Under the pieces are notes generated by a model. It did not search any database and had not been told where the DNA came from. It worked only from the letters and a program-made list of their open reading frames with translations. Source: JACVRM01 sp036824245 (GTDB taxonomy: Bacteria > Actinomycetota > Thermoleophilia > Gaiellales > Gaiellaceae). From it: a DNA stretch of 64,000 nucleotides. The stretch's first letter is position 1. Every line of letters starts with the position of its first letter. Location of the stretch: the NCBI GenBank assembly GCA_036824245.1, contig DAITAO010000006.1:1-64000 (forward strand), read 5' to 3'. Below, in pieces: positions 8,641 through 16,814 of the stretch. Both the position numbers and the translations under genes were made by a program.

Positions 8641-9417
8641 TCAGGGCAGCGACAGCGTCGCAGCCGGACGCACTTCGAGGGCGACGTGGTTGCCCTCGTC
8701 CTGTGTGTACCGGGCGAGCGCCTGGCGCTCTGCACGTGAGAGGTCGAGCAGCGATCCGATCTTCGACACGGTCGAGGCGACGGAGGAGCCGACCCGCAGG
8801 CCGAGATCGGGTCGCAGATGACTGAGCGAGACGACCAGTGAGGGTGCGTCGGCAGGCTGGATGTCGATTCGCACGCCGAACTTCCGGCCGCTCACGACGT
8901 AGTCGGTCATCCCGACCACCGTGCCGTCGACCGGCGAGTAGACATCCGTCCCGGGCGCGGCCCCGACGTTCAGCACGGCCGTCTCGGAGCCGCCGCTACC
9001 GCCGAGGCGGTAGTAGCGCAAGCCGTCGCCCCCGCCGCCGAAGAGCCGTCTCGCCACGCGGCCCAACAGGCCTTCGTTCGCAGCCCGGCCGACCGGGTCG
9101 AGCGCGAGGGCGCCGGTCGCAGCGGCGTGATAGCCGATCGCGGTGACGCGGCTCTGCGCGATCGGCAGCTCTAGCCGCAATGCGCCGCGCACCGCAACGA
9201 CCTGCGGCAGGGGCCGTGCCGGCAGCAGCCGCTTGGCGGGGGCGACCGTCACGCCCACGACTCGGCTCGGCTCGGCGGAGCCGAACGCGGTCAGCAGTAG
9301 CGTTACCGCCACGGCCAGCACCGCGAAGACCGCCGCCACGACGCGACCGGTCTGCACGCGTGCCTGTGCACGGCGGCGCGCGCCTCTGCGCGGGGTGGTT
9401 CTGGCCCGCCGCGGCAT
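8641..9417 (-). CDS. M23/LytM-like peptidase-fold protein, probably non-catalytic
   Basis: A 258-aa protein with a very basic N-terminus (RRARTTPRRGARRRAQAR), one membrane anchor (VVAAVFAVLAVAVTLLLTAF) and an extracytoplasmic LytM-type beta domain (GAAPGTDVYSPVDGTVVGM, then VVSLSHLRPDLGLRVGSSV). The HxGxD zinc motif that should precede the AAPGT turn is replaced (TAVLNVGAAPGT: no His, Asp to Asn). Only the later His positions (LSHL, GNHV) remain. It is therefore probably a structural or regulatory relative of EnvC/NlpD-type proteins rather than an active endopeptidase. The ATG at 9417 is chosen because a TTAGCGT box lies just upstream; an in-frame ATG at 9483 would add 22 residues. Confidence 0.7.
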   Translation of the reverse strand: MPRRARTTPRRGARRRAQARVQTGRVVAAVFAVLAVAVTLLLTAFGSAEPSRVVGVTVAPAKRLLPARPLPQVVAVRGALRLELPIAQSRVTAIGYHAAATGALALDPVGRAANEGLLGRVARRLFGGGGDGLRYYRLGGSGGSETAVLNVGAAPGTDVYSPVDGTVVGMTDYVVSGRKFGVRIDIQPADAPSLVVSLSHLRPDLGLRVGSSVASTVSKIGSLLDLSRAERQALARYTQDEGNHVALEVRPAATLSLP

Positions 9418-9615
9418 CCGCGCGACGCTAACCGAGTGCGGCGCAGCATGCAACCGCCGGCGTCTGGGGCGAGTTCGTGACATGGGAGGCGGGGATGATA
9501 GAGCCCATTCGTCCCAGAGCTCGTGGCGATCGAGCGCAAGCACGCCGTCCTGCTCCCACGTCCAGTCCCAGGCGGGCGGCCGAAGGTAGACGACACGAGC
9601 GGTACGATCGGCGCG

Positions 9616-10842
9616 ATGGCCGAGGTACCCAGGATCCAGATCCCTCGCTGGATCCAACTGGTCGGCTTGCCGCTGCTGTTGCTGCTGATCTGGACGGTCG
9701 TCGGTGCGGTTCGTCACGCCGTCTTTCTGTTCGTCGTGGCCGCGCTCGTTGCGCTGCTCCTCGACCCGCTCGTCCGCGCCCTCGGCCGCATCTGGATTCC
9801 GCGCGGGATCTCGATCGCCATCGTCTACCTCAGCTTCGCGGCGGCACTGGTCGTGTCGGTGATCGCCCTGGGGGTCTACGTCGTCGACGAGCCCCGGACG
9901 GCCGCCGAACGGGTGAACGCCTACGTTACGGACGTCGACGGACGGAACGGTCAGACCGACGCAGACCGCGACGTCGACCAGCTGCAGCTGTGGCTCGACG
10001 ACCACGGGCTCTCGCGCATTCAGGTCCAGGAGGAAGGCCACGACCTCGTCGAGCGGATCCGCGAGCGCGACGTGCAGGGATACACCGACGAGGTGATCAA
10101 CTTCCTCGAGGGGGCCGCGCTCTCGATCGTCGAGCTGCTGATCAGCGCCGTGCTGATCCTCGTCGTGTCGATCTACATGTTGCTCGACATGGGGCGGCTG
10201 CGCACTGCCATGGACCGCCGCTTTCCGCCGCAGCCGGGATCCGGCTCGCTCATCCCGCACCTCGAGAGAGCGCTTGCCGGTTACGTCAAGGGCCAGGTGC
10301 TGCTCTCGCTCATCATCGGCGCCAGCGCCGGCTTCAGCCTCTGGGTGCTCGGCACGCTCGGCTGGGCCGACGGCATGGACCGCTACGCGGTCCTGTTCGG
10401 CGCATGGGTAGCGGCCATGGAGCTCATCCCCTACCTGGGCCCCTGGCTCGGCGCCGGGCCGCCGCTGCTCTACGCGCTGGTCGTCGATCCGCTCTCGGCG
10501 CTCTGGGTGGCGTTGCTGTTCCTCGGCATCCACCAGATCGAGGGCCACATCGTCGTGCCGAAGGTGATGGGCAGCGCCTTGCGCCTGCATCCGCTGCTCG
10601 TCATCTTCGGCCTGCTTGCTGGCGTCGAGATCTACGGACTGCCGGGCGTGTTCGTGGCGCTGCCGCTGCTCGCCGTGATGCGGGCGTTGTGGGAGTTCTT
10701 CTCCCAGCGGACGACGCTCGAGCCATGGGGAGCGGGCGAGATCACGGTGCCCGTGGAGGTGGAGTCGACCGCCGCGCAGCCGCCTCCGCGGCCGGTGACG
10801 CCCGTGACCTCAGAGGAGCCGCCCGCCGCGGCGCGCCGTTGA
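9616..10842 (+). CDS. AI-2E family transporter (PerM/YdiK-like permease)
   Basis: A 408-aa polytopic membrane protein of the AI-2 exporter/PerM superfamily. Two N-terminal hairpins (LPLLLLLIWTVVGAV; AVFLFVVAALVALLLDPLV) precede a soluble loop with a coiled, acidic stretch (about 95-160). Then come the conserved segments GYVKGQVLLSLIIGASAGF, AAMELIPYLGPWLGAGPPLL and QIEGHIVVPKVMGSALRLHPLLV, which are family hallmarks. The tail is Pro/Ala-rich. A TACGAT box at 9603-9608 ends 7 nt before the ATG. The substrate is unknown; members export diverse solutes or act as Na+/H+ antiporters. It is divergent from the M23 gene and overlaps the ABC ATPase gene (TTGA). Confidence 0.88.
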   Translation: MAEVPRIQIPRWIQLVGLPLLLLLIWTVVGAVRHAVFLFVVAALVALLLDPLVRALGRIWIPRGISIAIVYLSFAAALVVSVIALGVYVVDEPRTAAERVNAYVTDVDGRNGQTDADRDVDQLQLWLDDHGLSRIQVQEEGHDLVERIRERDVQGYTDEVINFLEGAALSIVELLISAVLILVVSIYMLLDMGRLRTAMDRRFPPQPGSGSLIPHLERALAGYVKGQVLLSLIIGASAGFSLWVLGTLGWADGMDRYAVLFGAWVAAMELIPYLGPWLGAGPPLLYALVVDPLSALWVALLFLGIHQIEGHIVVPKVMGSALRLHPLLVIFGLLAGVEIYGLPGVFVALPLLAVMRALWEFFSQRTTLEPWGAGEITVPVEVESTAAQPPPRPVTPVTSEEPPAAARR

Positions 10843-11492
10843 CCGCCCTGCTGGCCGCCCACGGCGTCTCCCGACGCTACGGTGACCGTCAGGCGCTCGA
10901 GCCGACCGATCTCGAGGTGCAAGGCGGCGAGGTCATTGCGCTGGTCGGGCCCAACGGGGCAGGTAAGTCCACGTTGCTGGCCGTGCTGGCGGGGGCGCTG
11001 CCGCCGAGCGGCGGCCGGGTGGAGCGAGGGGCCGGCATCCGCGTCGGTTGGGCGCCGCAGCGCCCGGGACACTATGGACGCCTGTCGGCGCGCGAGAATG
11101 TCGAGCTGTTTGCCCGGCTCGCCGCGGAGCGTGAGCCCGCTGCCGTCGCAACGCGGCTGCTCGAGGAGCTCGGGCTCGTAGACGAGGCGCGTCCCAGCGC
11201 CGAGCTCTCGGTGGGAACGCGCCAGCGACTCAATCTCGCACTAGCGTTGCTGGGCGAGCCCGACGTCTTGCTTGCCGACGAGCCGACGGCGCCGCTCGAC
11301 GACCGCGCCCGCGAGCGTTTCTGGTCGACGGTCGGCGAGCTGCGGGCCGGCGCGCGGGCGGTCGTCTTCGCCACGCAGAGCGCCGAAGAGCCGCTGCGGC
11401 TCGCGGACCGGATCGTGGCCCTCGAGGACGGGCGTGTCGTGTTCGGCGGACCGGCCGCCGACTTCGCGGGCGTCGAGGGGGCACACGCGTGA
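10839..11492 (+). CDS. ABC transporter ATP-binding protein, partner of the next gene
   Basis: A 217-aa ATPase with Walker A GPNGAGKST (residues ~38-46), an unusual signature LSVGTRQRL in place of LSGGQ, and Walker B DVLLADEPT. It resembles small exporter ATPases of the CcmA/ABC-2 kind. The TTG start overlaps the previous stop (TTGA), and the gene ends in a GTGA overlap with the permease, so the pair forms one exporter. The substrate is unknown. Proximity to hemB and hemL makes a haem-related cargo possible but unproven. Confidence 0.88.
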   Translation: MTALLAAHGVSRRYGDRQALEPTDLEVQGGEVIALVGPNGAGKSTLLAVLAGALPPSGGRVERGAGIRVGWAPQRPGHYGRLSARENVELFARLAAEREPAAVATRLLEELGLVDEARPSAELSVGTRQRLNLALALLGEPDVLLADEPTAPLDDRARERFWSTVGELRAGARAVVFATQSAEEPLRLADRIVALEDGRVVFGGPAADFAGVEGAHA

Positions 11493-12823
11493 GCGCGAGG
11501 CGAGTTGCGCTGCTGCTGGAGAAGGACCTCCGCATCCTGCGTCGCTCGCCGCTGCTGCTGGCAGCCGCCGTCGGCTACCCGCTGCTCGTCGCCGTGCTCG
11601 TGGCGCTGGTGGCCGGCTACGCCAGCTCCAAGCCGCGCGTGGCGCTGGTCGACGAGGAGCAGCTGCCCCCCACCGTGCAACTCGGCGACCGCACGTTCGC
11701 GATCGAGCGGGCGATCGAGCAGGCCGGCGACGAGGTGCGGCTCGTACGGCTGCCGTACGACGAGGCGCAGCGCCAGCTCGAGACGGGCCGCGTCGTGGCG
11801 CTCGTCCGCGTGCCCGAGGGCTTCCTCGACGACCTGCGCGGCATGGTGCGCAGTCCCACGCTCGAGCTGGAGACGAGCCCGAGCCCCTTCTCGTCACGCG
11901 TCGTGCGGGAGGTGCAGGCGCTCGTCTATACGCTCAACCGGCGACTCCAGGGGGCGTACATCGACTCGAATCTGGGATACGTGAGCCTGCTGCTGCGCGG
12001 CGGCAGCGGCTCATTCCTGGGGCGTGAGTTCGACGTGCTGGGCCTGGAGCGGACGGACGCGTTGCTCGGTCGCGTGCCGCAGAGCGCCGAGGTGCGCGAG
12101 GTGCGCGCGTTCGTCGATGCGGCACGGCTCGCCCTCGCGCAGACGGACGATGCCCTGCGCGCCACGGCCAATCCGATCGAGCTCGTGCGCAAGCCGGAGC
12201 GCGGTCGTACCTGGGCCTTCTCGGCCCAGGTGCAGGCGTATGCACTGACGCTCACTGTCGGGCTGCTCGCGTTGCTCATCGCGACGGGCTCACTGGCTGC
12301 GGAGCGCGAGGAGAACGTGGTCGGCCGCCTCGCGCGAGGGCTTGCGGGGCTGAGCGACGTCGTGGCGGCCAAGGTGGCACTTGCTGCGCTCGTCGCGCTC
12401 GTACTCGGCCTCGCGTTGACGCTCGCGCTGGGGATCGCGGTCGAGCTGGGCGACGTGCGCGGCGGCCAGCCCTGGGCGCGCGTGCCCCTCGTGGCCGGCG
12501 GTCTCGTGCTCGCGGGCGCCGCACTCGGTGGGCTCGGAGCGCTCATCGCGGGCGTGGGCCGCGAGGCGCGGACGGCGCTGCTCGCCGCCGTCGCCCTCGC
12601 ATTGCCTCTGGCCTTTCTCGCCGTCGTTCCATCGGACGTGCTCCCCGTGGCAGGCTCCATCGGCGATCTCTTTCCCGTCGAGCACGCGGTGCGGTTCTTC
12701 AGCTCTGCTCTCTACGACGCCGATCCCTGGCGGGAGGTGGCGGTTGAGGCCACATGGCTGCTCGCAATCGCTGCGGCGCTGACCGGCCTGGCCCGGCTCG
12801 CCGCGCGCCGGCTGCTCGTCTGA
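11489..12823 (+). CDS. ABC-2 type permease
   Basis: A 444-aa membrane protein with an N-terminal helix (LLLAAAVGYPLLVAVLVALVAGY), an extracytoplasmic domain of about 190 residues containing conserved ALVDEEQLPP- and RLPYDEAQRQLETG-like segments of the YhfE/ABC-2 family, and five or more C-terminal helices (LTLTVGLLALLIATGSLAAERE...). The last cytoplasmic helix bundle ends LARLAARRLLV. It pairs with the ATPase immediately upstream (4-bp overlap). The cargo is unknown. Confidence 0.85.
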   Translation: MSARRVALLLEKDLRILRRSPLLLAAAVGYPLLVAVLVALVAGYASSKPRVALVDEEQLPPTVQLGDRTFAIERAIEQAGDEVRLVRLPYDEAQRQLETGRVVALVRVPEGFLDDLRGMVRSPTLELETSPSPFSSRVVREVQALVYTLNRRLQGAYIDSNLGYVSLLLRGGSGSFLGREFDVLGLERTDALLGRVPQSAEVREVRAFVDAARLALAQTDDALRATANPIELVRKPERGRTWAFSAQVQAYALTLTVGLLALLIATGSLAAEREENVVGRLARGLAGLSDVVAAKVALAALVALVLGLALTLALGIAVELGDVRGGQPWARVPLVAGGLVLAGAALGGLGALIAGVGREARTALLAAVALALPLAFLAVVPSDVLPVAGSIGDLFPVEHAVRFFSSALYDADPWREVAVEATWLLAIAAALTGLARLAARRLLV

Positions 12824-12840
12824 CTGCGAGAATCCGGCCC

Positions 12841-13809
12841 GTGGCCACTTTTCCTCGCACGCGCCTCCGCCGCCTGCGCCGCACCGGCGCTTTGCGCGAT
12901 CTAGTGCGCGAGGCGAGGCTCGACCTGCGCGACTTCGTCATGCCGCTCTTCGTGGGCCCGAGCGCGGTTTCGAACGATGCGCTGCCCGCCATGGGGCGGC
13001 ATTCGGTCGCGAGTCTCGCGCAGGAGGCCGAAGAGCTCAACGCGCTGGGGGTGCCGGCCGTCCTGCTCTTCGGAATCCCCGAGGAGAAGGACGAGGAGGG
13101 CTCGGGTGCCTGGGATTCGGACGGGATCGTGCAGCAGGCAATACGCGAGCTGCGCGCACGCACCCCCGATCTCGTCGTGCTGACCGACGTGTGCCTCTGC
13201 GAGTACACCTCGCACGGGCACTGCGGCGTTGTGGCAGCAGCCGAGAACGGAGTGCGTAACGACGAGACCCTCGAGCTGCTCGCCCGAACGGCAGTGAGCC
13301 ATGCCGAAGCCGGCGCCGACGCCGTCTGTCCCAGCGACATGATGGACGGGCGCGTGGGAGCAGTCCGAGCTGCGCTCGACGACGCCGAGTACGAGGACAT
13401 CCCGATCGTGTCGTACGCCGCGAAGTACGCGTCGGCTTTCTACGGCCCGTTCCGCGAAGCTGCCGAGTCGGCGCCCGCATTCGGCGACCGGCGTGGCTAT
13501 CAGATGGACCCGGGCAACGTACGCGAGGCGCTGCGCGAGTGCGAGCTCGACGTGGCAGAGGGCGCCGACCTGCTCATGGTCAAGCCAGCGCTGCCCAACC
13601 TGGACGTCATCCGCGCGGTGCGCGAGCGCTTCGACCTGCCCGTGGCCGCCTACAACGTGTCCGGGGAGTACGCGATGCTCAAGGCGGCAGCCGCGCGAGG
13701 GTGGCTGGACGAGCGGCAGGCGGCGCTCGAGTCGCTCACCGCCATCAAGCGCGCCGGAGCCGGGATGATCGTCAGCTACTGGACGAAGGACCTCGCGCGC
13801 TGGCTCTGA
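12841..13809 (+). CDS. hemB: Porphobilinogen synthase (delta-aminolevulinate dehydratase)
   Basis: A 322-aa enzyme that condenses two 5-aminolevulinate molecules to porphobilinogen in tetrapyrrole synthesis. The zinc cysteines C118, C120 and C128 (DVCLCEYTSHGHCG) and both active-site lysines (K195 in SYAAKYAS, K248 in MVKPA) are present, so it is a zinc-type enzyme. The allosteric Mg region MDPGNVREAL is also recognisable. The start is GTG, 17 nt after the ABC permease. The stop overlaps hemL through CTGA. Confidence 0.96.
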   Translation: MATFPRTRLRRLRRTGALRDLVREARLDLRDFVMPLFVGPSAVSNDALPAMGRHSVASLAQEAEELNALGVPAVLLFGIPEEKDEEGSGAWDSDGIVQQAIRELRARTPDLVVLTDVCLCEYTSHGHCGVVAAAENGVRNDETLELLARTAVSHAEAGADAVCPSDMMDGRVGAVRAALDDAEYEDIPIVSYAAKYASAFYGPFREAAESAPAFGDRRGYQMDPGNVREALRECELDVAEGADLLMVKPALPNLDVIRAVRERFDLPVAAYNVSGEYAMLKAAAARGWLDERQAALESLTAIKRAGAGMIVSYWTKDLARWL

Positions 13810-15083
13810 GAACCGCGAGTGACCTGTATCGGCGCGCGCGTGAGCTGATCCCCGGCGGCGTCAACTCGCCGGTGCGCGCGATGCGGGCCGTCGGGCTCGA
13901 CGAGCCCTTCTTCGTGCGCCGCGCCGAGGGCGCTTACCTCGAGGACGTGGAGGGCAACCGCTACCTGGACTGGGTGCTGTCGTGGGGGCCGCTCATCTTC
14001 GGCCACGCGGACCCGCAGACGGTCGAGGCGATTCGCGCTGCCGCGACGGACGGAACGAGCTTCGGCGCGCCCACCGAACGCGAGGTGGAGCTCGCCGCCG
14101 AGATCGTGGACGCAGTCCCTTCTGTGGAGCAGGTACGCCTCGTCTCATCGGGCACCGAGGCGGCCATGAGCGCCGTGCGGCTTGCGCGTGCGGTCACGCG
14201 CCGCGACCGGGTGCTCAAGTTCGCGGGCTGCTACCACGGCCACGTCGACGCGCTGCTCGTCGATGCCGGCTCGGGCATCGCCACGCTCGGCATCCCGTCG
14301 ACGCCCGGAGTGCCGCCTGCCGTGGCCGCCGATACCGTCGTCTGTCCGTTCAACGACCTCGACGCGGCGGCGGAGGCCGTCGCGGCCTTCGGCGAGGGGC
14401 TCGCGTGCATTTTCCTGGAGCCGGTCGCCGGAAACATGGGTGTCGTGCCCCCGGCGCCGGGCTTCCTCGAGGGCCTGCGCCGGCTCTGCGACGCGTCGGG
14501 GGCGCTGCTCGTCTTCGACGAGGTCATCACCGGCTTCCGCGTGGCACGCGGCGGCGCCCAGGAGCGCTACGGCGTGTCGCCCGATCTGACCGTCCTTGGC
14601 AAGATAGTCGGAGGCGGGCTCCCGCTGGCCGCATTCGGCGGCCGCGCCGACCTCATGGGGCGCCTGGCGCCGGCCGGCGACGTCTACCAGGCCGGGACGC
14701 TGTCTGGGAACCCACTGGCGACCGCGGCAGGCCTCGCCGCGCTGCGCCGCCTGCGCGACCCGGCCGTGTACGCCGAGCTGGAGCGGATCGGAAGCCGGCT
14801 CGAACGCGGCTTACAGGCGGCCGTCGGAGACCAGGGCGTCGTCCAGCGCGTCGGCGCCATGCTGACGCTCTTCCTAACAGGGACAGTCACTGTCACGGAC
14901 TTCGCCGGCGCGCAGCGCAGCGATACAGAGCGCTACGGCGCGCTGTTCCGTCATCTGCTCGCGGCGGGCATCTACATCGCTCCGTCGCAGTTCGAGGCGA
15001 TGTTCGTCTCGCTCTCGCACGGCGACGCCGAAGTCGACCGGACGATCGAGGCGGTCCGGAGCTTCTTCGAAGCTCCGGACTAG
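13806..15083 (+). CDS. hemL: Glutamate-1-semialdehyde 2,1-aminomutase
   Basis: A 425-aa PLP enzyme that makes 5-aminolevulinate from glutamate-1-semialdehyde, supplying HemB next door. Motifs include ELIPGGVNSPVRA, SSGTEAAMSAVRLAR, FAGCYHGHVDALL, FDEVITGFR, the PLP lysine K266 (LGKIVGGGLP), GTLSGNPLA and IAPSQFEAMFVSLSH. No ATG, GTG or TTG lies near the conserved start. CTG at 13806 overlaps the hemB stop as CTGA and is proposed as the initiator. Near the C-terminus the usual FFTDGPV-type loop reads FLTGTVTVTD, encoded by an inserted palindromic repeat (14873-14898). Confidence 0.93.
   Translation: MRTASDLYRRARELIPGGVNSPVRAMRAVGLDEPFFVRRAEGAYLEDVEGNRYLDWVLSWGPLIFGHADPQTVEAIRAAATDGTSFGAPTEREVELAAEIVDAVPSVEQVRLVSSGTEAAMSAVRLARAVTRRDRVLKFAGCYHGHVDALLVDAGSGIATLGIPSTPGVPPAVAADTVVCPFNDLDAAAEAVAAFGEGLACIFLEPVAGNMGVVPPAPGFLEGLRRLCDASGALLVFDEVITGFRVARGGAQERYGVSPDLTVLGKIVGGGLPLAAFGGRADLMGRLAPAGDVYQAGTLSGNPLATAAGLAALRRLRDPAVYAELERIGSRLERGLQAAVGDQGVVQRVGAMLTLFLTGTVTVTDFAGAQRSDTERYGALFRHLLAAGIYIAPSQFEAMFVSLSHGDAEVDRTIEAVRSFFEAPD
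14873..14898. repeat. Palindromic repeat inside hemL
   Basis: A 26-nt element starting CCTAACAGG and ending CACTGTCACGG. It aligns, with one 1-nt gap and a few mismatches, to the perfect palindrome at 21471-21497 inside a cyclase gene. It is read in frame as LTGTVTVT in a surface loop of HemL. Its inner part GACAG-TCA-CTGTC remains self-complementary. Confidence 0.7.
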
Positions 15084-15086
15084 GCG

Positions 15087-15611
15087 ATGGACGTGTGGGG
15101 CACGATCGCGGCCGAAGCGGCGCACGAGAGTGAGCTCTGGCAGAGCGCCCTTCTCCCTGGCCACGAGCGTGAGCCCGTGGCCGTGTTCTCGCCTCTCGCC
15201 GAGGAGGGGCTGGCGCTCGGGCTCGAGACCATCTACGAGGGCTACCTCGTTCACTACGGTCGCTCCCGGGTGTTCGCACCGGCGGAGCGCGACACCCTGC
15301 TGCTACTGGGCGACTACCTCTACGCGCACGGGCTCGTGCGGGTCGCCGCCGTGGCAAGCCCGGCCGGGGTCGGCGACCTCGCCGAGCTGATCTCGCTCTG
15401 CGCTCTCATCCGCGCCGACGGCCGCCGCGACGACGGGCCGGCATGGGCGGGCACGGCTGCGCTGCTCGGGAACGGAGACCTGGAGCCGGCCCGTGACGCG
15501 CTGCGAGCGCGAGCCGATTCGGGCCCGCTGCTCGAGCTCGCCTGCGAAGCGGCCGGTTCCGACGCCGTCGAGCGGGCGCTCGCGGCGCACAACCGGCGGG
15601 TCGGCTCGTAA
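15087..15611 (+). CDS. Uncharacterised helical protein downstream of hemL
   Basis: A 174-aa, mostly alpha-helical, acidic soluble protein starting 3 nt after hemL, so probably translated from the same mRNA. No firm family is recognised. The segment LLLLGDYLYAHGLVRVAAVA looks like the GDYL.ARA helix of polyprenyl synthases, but the Asp-rich catalytic motifs are absent. It could be a degenerate helical-fold relative. No signal peptide or membrane helix. Confidence 0.7.
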   Translation: MDVWGTIAAEAAHESELWQSALLPGHEREPVAVFSPLAEEGLALGLETIYEGYLVHYGRSRVFAPAERDTLLLLGDYLYAHGLVRVAAVASPAGVGDLAELISLCALIRADGRRDDGPAWAGTAALLGNGDLEPARDALRARADSGPLLELACEAAGSDAVERALAAHNRRVGS

Positions 15612-15620
15612 GATGCAGGC

Positions 15621-15794
15621 GTGTCGACGCTGCTCGCTTTCGTGCTTCCCCTCGCCGACCCGGCCGAGGAGGGCAGGAACGTCGTTCTGGGCATGCTGGT
15701 CGTCGGGCTCATCTTCGTCGGCGTGATCGCGCTGGGCCAGGCGGTGGAGTATCTGGCGCATCGCCGCCAGGCCCGCCGGCGCCCGATCTACTAG
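15621..15794 (+). CDS. Small single-pass membrane protein
   Basis: A 57-aa protein: short N-terminus with a weak hydrophobic stretch (STLLAFVLPLADP), a clear transmembrane helix (VVLGMLVVGLIFVGVIALGQAV) and a basic tail (HRRQARRRPIY), implying a cytoplasmic C-terminus. The GTG is preceded by a TAAGAT box (15609-15614) 6 nt upstream, like other leaderless starts in the window. The function is unknown. Codon use is typical of the neighbours. Confidence 0.6.
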   Translation: MSTLLAFVLPLADPAEEGRNVVLGMLVVGLIFVGVIALGQAVEYLAHRRQARRRPIY

Positions 15795-15799
15795 CGAAC

Positions 15800-16069
15800 C
15801 TAGCCGGGAAGGCCATTCCTCGGCTGCCCCGGTTGGTCTTCAATGACCTCAATGAGCTCCAGACCTCTGCGGTTTAGCCGGAGGAGTTGTGCTGCCTCTG
15901 CTTCTGCCACGACGATCTCTTGCCCGGCGTCGTAGGCACCGCCAGGCCGACGCGGGTCATTGGACGAGGACACAAAGTCGTGCCCCGGGCGCACCCTGAA
16001 CCGGAATCGTCGCGCCAAGATGCCCCCAGCATGCGTTTCGCCAATCGAATCGTCAAACCCTCCTAGCAC
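15800..16069 (-). CDS. Possible small hypothetical protein or gene remnant
   Basis: A 89-aa minus-strand reading frame occupies the gap 15795-16136, which is lower in GC than its surroundings. Its second half (YDAGQEIVVAEAEAAQLLRLNRRGLELIEV) reads like a short protein with an 'evseaeA..Li' pattern seen in small phage or accessory proteins. The N-terminal third looks non-coding, so the real start may be internal. No Shine-Dalgarno is clear. Apart from this frame I see nothing else in the gap. It may be a decayed gene. Confidence 0.3.
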   Translation of the reverse strand: MLGGFDDSIGETHAGGILARRFRFRVRPGHDFVSSSNDPRRPGGAYDAGQEIVVAEAEAAQLLRLNRRGLELIEVIEDQPGQPRNGLPG

Positions 16070-16136
16070 TCACTCGACGGCTCGTTCTGTCGCCTGGGCT
16101 GGACGGGATGGAGTGCGCGCTCCAGACTTCCGAAGC

Positions 16137-16814
16137 GTGAGAGCGCTCCCTGCCGGGACCGTCACGTTCCTGTTCACGGACGTGGAGGGCTCCACGCGGC
16201 TCCTCGGCGAGCTGGGCGGCGAGCGTTACGCGGAGTCGCTCGCCGAGCACCGGCGGCTGCTGCGCGATGAGTTCGCGCGCCACGGCGGCGTGGAGGTGGA
16301 CACACAGGGCGACGCGTTCTTCATCGCGTTCGCGCGCGCGTCGGACGCAATTAGCGCTGCACAACGGGCACAGGAGGCGCTTTCCGCCACGTCGATCCGC
16401 GTGCGCATCGACGCTGCCGAAGAGATCGGCTTTCACTGGTGGCACGGAACGACTCTCATCAGCGCGGCTGAATACGCAGAGCAAGCCGGGCGGATCGAAG
16501 ATGCCGAGCGCTGGGCTCGCGAGGCCCTGCCGGCAGTCGTGCGGATCGACAATCGTATGGGGGCGATCACGGCACTCGCGTTGCTGGCCCGTGTCGCAAC
16601 TCGGCGTGACGAGCCGGGGAGGGCGGGCTTGCTCTGGGGTGCCGTCGAGGCGGAGGAGGCCCGCGCGCCGGTCGGCGGCTGGTGGCAGGTGGAGAGGGAG
16701 GCATTCTCGGGCCCCGTGCTGGCGGCTGCGAGCGCGCAGTTCGATCGGGCGCGCTCGGAAGGCGTGCGCTTGTCGCTCGTCCAGGCAGTGGAAGCGGCCC
16801 TTGCCGATGCCTGA
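16137..16814 (+). pseudogene. Internally deleted cyclase-ATPase-TPR gene (still an open frame)
   Basis: A 225-aa frame. Residues 1-91 match the N-terminal part of a class III nucleotide cyclase (GTVTFLFTDVEGSTRLLGELG, VDTQGDAFFIAF). It then jumps directly to the last ~130 residues of the same protein family (IGFHWWHG..., AERWAREALP, RAGLLWGAVEAEEARA). The two complete paralogues downstream contain about 600 residues between these points: the rest of the cyclase, the ATPase and most TPRs. The join near nt 16407 keeps the frame open. The truncated cyclase lacks the transition-state segment, so catalysis is unlikely. The GTG at 16137 matches the paralogues' N-terminus. Its stop overlaps the next gene's ATG. 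Confidence 0.75.
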
